DNA of 64,000 nucleotides from Aliidongia sp035943795 (GTDB lineage Bacteria; Pseudomonadota; Alphaproteobacteria; ATCC43930; CGMCC-115725), in contig NZ_DASZBY010000073.1 in NCBI RefSeq assembly GCF_035943795.1, forward strand, positions 67,276 to 131,275. The letters are read 5' to 3'. Within the stretch, counting starts at the first letter, position 1. Every line of letters begins with the position of its first letter. Under the pieces are notes generated by a model. It made no database searches. It was not told the origin of the DNA and saw nothing but the letters and a program-made list of their open reading frames with translations. Position numbers and translations under genes: made by a program. Below, in pieces: positions 60,124 to 64,000 of the stretch.

Positions 60124-61704
60124 TCACGGCTTGATCGACAGGAAACGCGACTGATCGTAGATGATCTTGGTCACGTAACCTTCGAGCTTCGGGCTGACCA
60201 CGACGTTGAGGACGTAATATTCGAGCGGGGCCAGCGGATAGTCGTCGAGCATCACCTGTTCGGCCTGCTCCATCAGCTTGCGGCGTTCGAGCGGATCGGT
60301 CGACGTGCCGCCGCGGTGGAACAGGTCGTCGAACTTCGGATTGGCATAGCCGTTGACGTTGTAGATGCCGGCATCGCTGCGGAAATTGTCGAGGCCGTTC
60401 TCGTAATCGTCATAAGTGCCGACCAGGTTCAGGTAGCCGATCTCGTAATTGCGCTCGTTGGTGATGCCGACGAAGACCTGCCATTCCATGTTGTCGAGCG
60501 TCACGTCCACCCCGATCGGCTTCCACATGGCGGCGATCGCCAGCAGCAGCTGGCGGGTACTCTCTTCGGTCGTATAGCTGAGCTTGAGCTTCAGCGGATG
60601 GTCCGGGCCGTAGCCCGCTTCCTTCATCAGCGTCTTGGCCTTGGCCAGCCGTTCGGGCATCGGCGTATCCTTGAACCTCATGTTCTGTTGCGTGTAGTCG
60701 CTCGTCACCGGCGGAATGATGCCATAGGCCGGCTTCTCGCCCCGCGGGTCGACTTTGGTCACCAGCGTCTCGCGGTCGATCGCCAGGTTGAGCGCCTCGC
60801 GCAGCCGGATGTCCTGGGCCAATGGCCCGTGCTTCATGTTGAAGAAGATGAAGCCGTAGCCGTTGGCGTCGGCGGTCCGCAGCTGGTCCGGCAGGTTCTC
60901 GCGCGCCCAGGGCAGGTTCTGGCGGGTCAGCACCATCCAGTCGAGCTCACCGGCGCGATAGCGCAGCAGGCCGGCCTTGAGGTCCTCGGTCACGATCCAA
61001 TCGACCTCGTCCAGCTTGATCGACGGGGCGTCGTAGAAATTCGGATTCTTCGTCAGCACGATCTGCGCCTGGGGTACCCAGCTCTTCATCACGAACGGGC
61101 CGTTGCCGACCAGATGCTCCGGCTGCGTCCAGGCATTGCCCCATTTCTCGACCGATGCCTTGTGCAGCGGAAACAGCATCGGGTCGGTCAGCAGGAACTT
61201 GAGTGCCAGGCGGGCGGCGGTCAGCTGCAGCTTCAGCGTATAGGGATCGGGCGCCGAAACGCCGAGCTTGGTCAGGTCCTTTTCCTTGCCCGACACGATC
61301 TCTTCGAAATCGATCAGCTGGGTCAGGTCGGACGGGTCGGCGGCTGCGGTCTTGGGGTCGACCAGGCGGCGGAAGCTGTAGACGAAATCCTCCGCGGTCA
61401 GCGGCTCGCCGGTCGACCATTTGGCGTCGTGGCGCAGATGCAGCGTCCAGGTCCTGCCGTCCGGCGAAATCTCCCAGCTCTCGGCCACCCCCGGCACGAC
61501 ATGCTCGTCGGGGTCGAGCGTCAGCAGGCCCATGAACAGGTCGCGGTCGATCGCGAGCGGGCCGGCGCTCGAACTCTTCTGCGGATCGAGCGTCTCCGGC
61601 TCCTGCTCCGACATGCGGTGCAGCACCTGGGCCGCTTGGGCAACGCCGGCGGTCTGGAGCAGGACGGCCGCGACTACGGCGAGACGGAGGGACGTGTAGC
61701 GCAT
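60124..61704 (-). CDS. OppA-type peptide-binding protein 4 of the array
   Basis: 526 residues: signal peptide MRYTSLRLAVVAAVLLQTAG, mature start AQVLHRMSEQEPETLDPQKS. Signature LHLRHDAKWSTGEPLTAEDF, then YSFRRLVDPKTAAADPSDLT. It shares with copy 5 the segments GTYDDYENGLDN and YANPKFDDLFHRGGT, absent from copies 1-3, so 4 and 5 look like the most recent duplicates. An alternative upstream ATG at 61737 exists; 61704 starts the signal peptide. A REP-like palindrome lies between copies 4 and 5. Confidence 0.92.
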   Translation of the reverse strand: MRYTSLRLAVVAAVLLQTAGVAQAAQVLHRMSEQEPETLDPQKSSSAGPLAIDRDLFMGLLTLDPDEHVVPGVAESWEISPDGRTWTLHLRHDAKWSTGEPLTAEDFVYSFRRLVDPKTAAADPSDLTQLIDFEEIVSGKEKDLTKLGVSAPDPYTLKLQLTAARLALKFLLTDPMLFPLHKASVEKWGNAWTQPEHLVGNGPFVMKSWVPQAQIVLTKNPNFYDAPSIKLDEVDWIVTEDLKAGLLRYRAGELDWMVLTRQNLPWARENLPDQLRTADANGYGFIFFNMKHGPLAQDIRLREALNLAIDRETLVTKVDPRGEKPAYGIIPPVTSDYTQQNMRFKDTPMPERLAKAKTLMKEAGYGPDHPLKLKLSYTTEESTRQLLLAIAAMWKPIGVDVTLDNMEWQVFVGITNERNYEIGYLNLVGTYDDYENGLDNFRSDAGIYNVNGYANPKFDDLFHRGGTSTDPLERRKLMEQAEQVMLDDYPLAPLEYYVLNVVVSPKLEGYVTKIIYDQSRFLSIKP

Positions 61705-61749
61705 CGAAACGGGGTTTCCTCGAAAGATCATTGTCATCGCGGCGGGCGC

Positions 61750-61777
61750 GTGGATCCCCGGGTCAAGCCCGGGGATG
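61750..61777. repeat. REP-like palindrome between binding-protein copies 4 and 5
   Basis: ATCCCCGGG at 61753-61761 and CCCGGGGAT at 61767-61775 form a 9-bp perfect stem around TCAAG. The pattern (GGATCCCCGGGTCAAGCCCG...) is a common extragenic repeat in alphaproteobacteria. It lies in the 103-base gap between two array members. Confidence 0.7.
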
Positions 61778-61807
61778 GGGGCAAGGCCACGGCACTGCTG
61801 GATCCAG

Positions 61808-63382
61808 TCAGTTCTTGAACGACAGGTAACGGGTCTGCGGATAGGTGACGCTGGCGTCGAACCCCTGCAGCTTCGGATTGACCAACGTGTTGCGCTGGCC
61901 GAACTCCAGGGGCGCGATGGGATAGTCGTCGAGCATCACCCGTTCGGCCTGCTGCATCAGCTCGCGCCGGGTCGCCATGTCCTTGGCAGTGCCGCCACGG
62001 TGGAACAGGTCGTCAAACTTCGGGTTGGCGTAGCCCGACGGGTTGGCGAAACCGGCGTCGGAGCGCCAATTATCCAGCCCGTTTTCATAGTCGTCGTAGG
62101 TCCCGATCAACGCGTAATAACCGATGTCGTAATTGCGCTGGTTCATGTTCGAGACGAAGACCTGCCACTCCGAGTTCTGCAGCTTGAGGTCGATGCCGAC
62201 CGGCTTCAGCATCGCCGACAGCGCGAGCAGGATCTGCCGGCTGTTTTCGTCGGTCGTGTACATCACCTCGAGGGCGAGCGGATGGGCCGGGCTGAAACCC
62301 GCCGCGGTCATCAGCTCCTTCGCCTTCTTGATCCGGTCGGCCATGGGCGTGCCCTTGAACGGCATGCTCTGCGCCGTGTAGTCGCTGACCGCCGGCGGCA
62401 CCATGCCGTAGGCCGGGGGCTCGTCGCGCGGGTCGATCTTGGTCACGAGCACCTCGCGGTCGATCGCCAGATTGAATGCTTCACGCACCCGGATGTCCTT
62501 GGACAAGGCACCTTTGACCATGTTGAAGAATAGCAGCCCGGTCGAGTTGATCGGCGCCGAGCGCAGCTGGGCGGCCATGTTCTGCTTGGCCCAGGGCAGG
62601 TGCACCCGGGTCAGCGGGATGAAATCCAGCTCGCCCGCGCGGTAGCGCGTGAGGCCGGACTCGAGGTTCTCGGTGACCATCCAGTCGACCTTGTCGATCG
62701 CCACGTCCTTGGCACCGTAGAAGCTCGGGCTCTTGATCAGCGAGATCTCGGACTGCGGCGTCCAGGATGCCATGCTGTAGGGGCCGTTCGAGACGATGTG
62801 GCCCGGTTGGGTCCATTGGTCGCCCCACTTCTCGATCGAGGCACGGTGCATCGGCGCCAGCGTCATGTCGGTCAGCAGGAACGGCAGCGCGATGCGCGGT
62901 TCGGTCAGGTGCAGCACCAGGGTGTAGGGATCCGGCGCCTCGACGCCCAGCTTGGACAGGTCCTTTTCCTTGCCCGAGACGATCGCGTCATAGCCGTCGA
63001 GCTGCTTCAGGTCGGACGGATCCTCCGCGGCGGTCTTGGGATCGACCAGGCGTTGGAAACTATAGATGAAATCGGCCGCGGTCACCGGCTCGCCGGTCGA
63101 CCATTTTCCGTCATGGCGCAGGTGGAAGGTCCAGGTCTTGCCGTCCGGCGCGATGTCCCAGCTCTCGGCCGCGCCCGGCGCCGGCTTGTTGTGCGGGTCC
63201 AGCACGGCCAGGCCCACGAACATCTCGCGGTCGACTGCCAGCGATTCGGCGGAATTGGTCTTTTGCGGATCGAGCGAGTCCGGTTCCGCGCCGTTGTAGC
63301 GGTGCAGAACCTGCTCGGCCTGGGCCGCGGTCGAGAGCAGGGCGGCGATCAGGCCGGCGGCAATGCTGGGGAACAGGCGCAT
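61808..63382 (-). CDS. OppA-type peptide-binding protein 5 of the array
   Basis: 524 residues: signal peptide MRLFPSIAAGLIAALLSTAA, mature start EQVLHRYNGAEPDSLDPQKT. Signature FHLRHDGKWSTGEPVTAADF, YSFQRLVDPKTAAEDPSDLK, IVSNGPYSMASW and the end YPQTRYLSFKN are present. The pocket region has FIPLTRVHLPWAKQNMAAQL where copy 4 has WMVLTRQNLPWARENLPDQL. It begins nine bases after copy 6 ends and is likely cotranscribed with it. Confidence 0.93.
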   Translation of the reverse strand: MRLFPSIAAGLIAALLSTAAQAEQVLHRYNGAEPDSLDPQKTNSAESLAVDREMFVGLAVLDPHNKPAPGAAESWDIAPDGKTWTFHLRHDGKWSTGEPVTAADFIYSFQRLVDPKTAAEDPSDLKQLDGYDAIVSGKEKDLSKLGVEAPDPYTLVLHLTEPRIALPFLLTDMTLAPMHRASIEKWGDQWTQPGHIVSNGPYSMASWTPQSEISLIKSPSFYGAKDVAIDKVDWMVTENLESGLTRYRAGELDFIPLTRVHLPWAKQNMAAQLRSAPINSTGLLFFNMVKGALSKDIRVREAFNLAIDREVLVTKIDPRDEPPAYGMVPPAVSDYTAQSMPFKGTPMADRIKKAKELMTAAGFSPAHPLALEVMYTTDENSRQILLALSAMLKPVGIDLKLQNSEWQVFVSNMNQRNYDIGYYALIGTYDDYENGLDNWRSDAGFANPSGYANPKFDDLFHRGGTAKDMATRRELMQQAERVMLDDYPIAPLEFGQRNTLVNPKLQGFDASVTYPQTRYLSFKN

Positions 63383-63391
63383 GGCAGTGAC

Positions 63392-64000
63392 TCAGTCCTT
63401 GAACGAAAGATAGCGCGTCTGCGGATAGGGCTGGCCGTCGTGCCAGCCGACCAGGCGTGGCGTCACCAGGAAATTGGCGACGCTGTACTGCAGGGGCACC
63501 ATGGCGTAGTCGCCCAGCACGGTCCGCTCGGCGCCTTCGAGGGCGGCACGCCGGGAAGCCGTGTCGGTCGCGCGCGCCGCCTGGTCCATCAGCGCGTCGA
63601 ACGCCGGGTTGGCATAGCCGCAGTGATTATACAGCCCAGCATCGGTCCGGTAGGGGATGAGGTATTCCGTCGGATCCTCGAATTCCGGGATCTCGCTCAG
63701 GATGCCGATCTCGTAGTCCTGCTGGCGGATTTTGACCTGGTAGACCTGCCATTCCATGTTGTCGAGCGTGACCTCGACACCGAGCGGCTTCCACATCGAA
63801 CCCAACGCCAGCAGGTAGGTGCGTGTGTCGTCGTTGGTCGTGTAGCTGAGCGTCAGCTTCAACGGATGGTCCGGACCATAGCCCGCGGTCGCCATCAGCT
63901 GCTTGGCGCGCGCCAGGCGATCGGCATAGGACGATGCCTGCCAGTCGTAGCTCTGCGGCGTATAGTCGGGCATCACCGTCGGCACCATCGCGTAGGCCGG
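63392..64000 (-). CDS. OppA-type peptide-binding protein 6 of the array, truncated by the window edge
   Basis: Only the C-terminal 202 or so codons are in the window; the frame runs open past position 64000. It contains the lobe-II segments AYGPDHP-like (TAGYGPDHPLKLTLSYTTND), SMWKPLGVEVTLDNMEWQVY and GYANPAFDALMDQAA, and ends YPQTRYLSFKD, almost the same as copy 5. It is at least the sixth tandem member; transporter membrane and ATPase genes, if present, would lie beyond this edge. Confidence 0.92.
   Translation of the reverse strand, partial: PAYAMVPTVMPDYTPQSYDWQASSYADRLARAKQLMATAGYGPDHPLKLTLSYTTNDDTRTYLLALGSMWKPLGVEVTLDNMEWQVYQVKIRQQDYEIGILSEIPEFEDPTEYLIPYRTDAGLYNHCGYANPAFDALMDQAARATDTASRRAALEGAERTVLGDYAMVPLQYSVANFLVTPRLVGWHDGQPYPQTRYLSFKD

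Noticed and set aside
1..64000. CRISPR arrays, tRNA/rRNA genes, insertion sequences and prophage
   Set aside because: No regularly spaced repeats, transposase or integrase motifs, tRNA cloverleaf or rRNA stretches were seen.

Overview
The window is a 64 kb piece of a high-GC (by eye about two thirds G+C) alphaproteobacterial chromosome. The affinity is inferred from typical alphaproteobacterial families: a LigD with phosphoesterase-ligase-polymerase order, PdeM, DUF3833/DUF1365/Cfa, a Zur-CobW module, an HTH-fused citrate synthase and tandem OppA-like binding proteins. A Rhodospirillales-type organism fits best but is not proven. No rRNA, tRNA, CRISPR array, insertion sequence or prophage was found. 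Gene density is high and most genes lie in short operons.

Layout. 1-12.2 kb: housekeeping and stress genes (alpha/beta hydrolases, YdfG-like dehydrogenase, RidA and cupin proteins, hemerythrin, LigD, PPK2, an MFS carrier, TrhO-SlyX, small conserved proteins). 12.2-17 kb: pobA behind a palindromic operator, then an AT-rich stretch leading into a 939-residue exported protein of unknown function. 17-25 kb: glpD, a chemoreceptor whose 3' end overlaps glpD, and a complete PotFGHI-type polyamine ABC transporter. 25-34 kb: a small secreted lysine-rich protein, a 2OG-Fe(II) oxygenase, a MaoC hydratase, a GST facing a phospholipase-D lipoprotein, a Nudix hydrolase, a divergent citrate synthase pair (one with an N-terminal DNA-binding domain) and an AraC regulator facing a DUF2000 gene. 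34-36 kb: a zinc operon (Tat-exported four-cysteine protein, Zur, His-rich CobW GTPase). 36-41 kb: SDR and esterase genes, an FMN riboswitch with ribB, a family 3 binding protein, and queE-queD. 41-50 kb: a leftward run with photolyase, FAD oxidoreductase, DUF1365, Cfa and DUF3833 (a likely photo-oxidative membrane-modification operon), preceded by MAPEG, a persulfide dioxygenase-like MBL protein, PdeM and an S41 protease. 50-54 kb: a small molybdenum pair, an acyltransferase with SGNH domain, and an epimerase-like protein. 54-64 kb: six tandem paralogous OppA-type peptide-binding proteins, the last cut by the window edge, with no permease or ATPase in sight.

The strongest candidates for something new are the six-member binding-protein array; the Tat-exported Cys4 protein translationally coupled to zur and cobW; the autoregulated-looking HTH-citrate synthase beside a second citrate synthase whose catalytic Asp is replaced by Glu; and a QueD homologue that lacks the family's catalytic cysteine.
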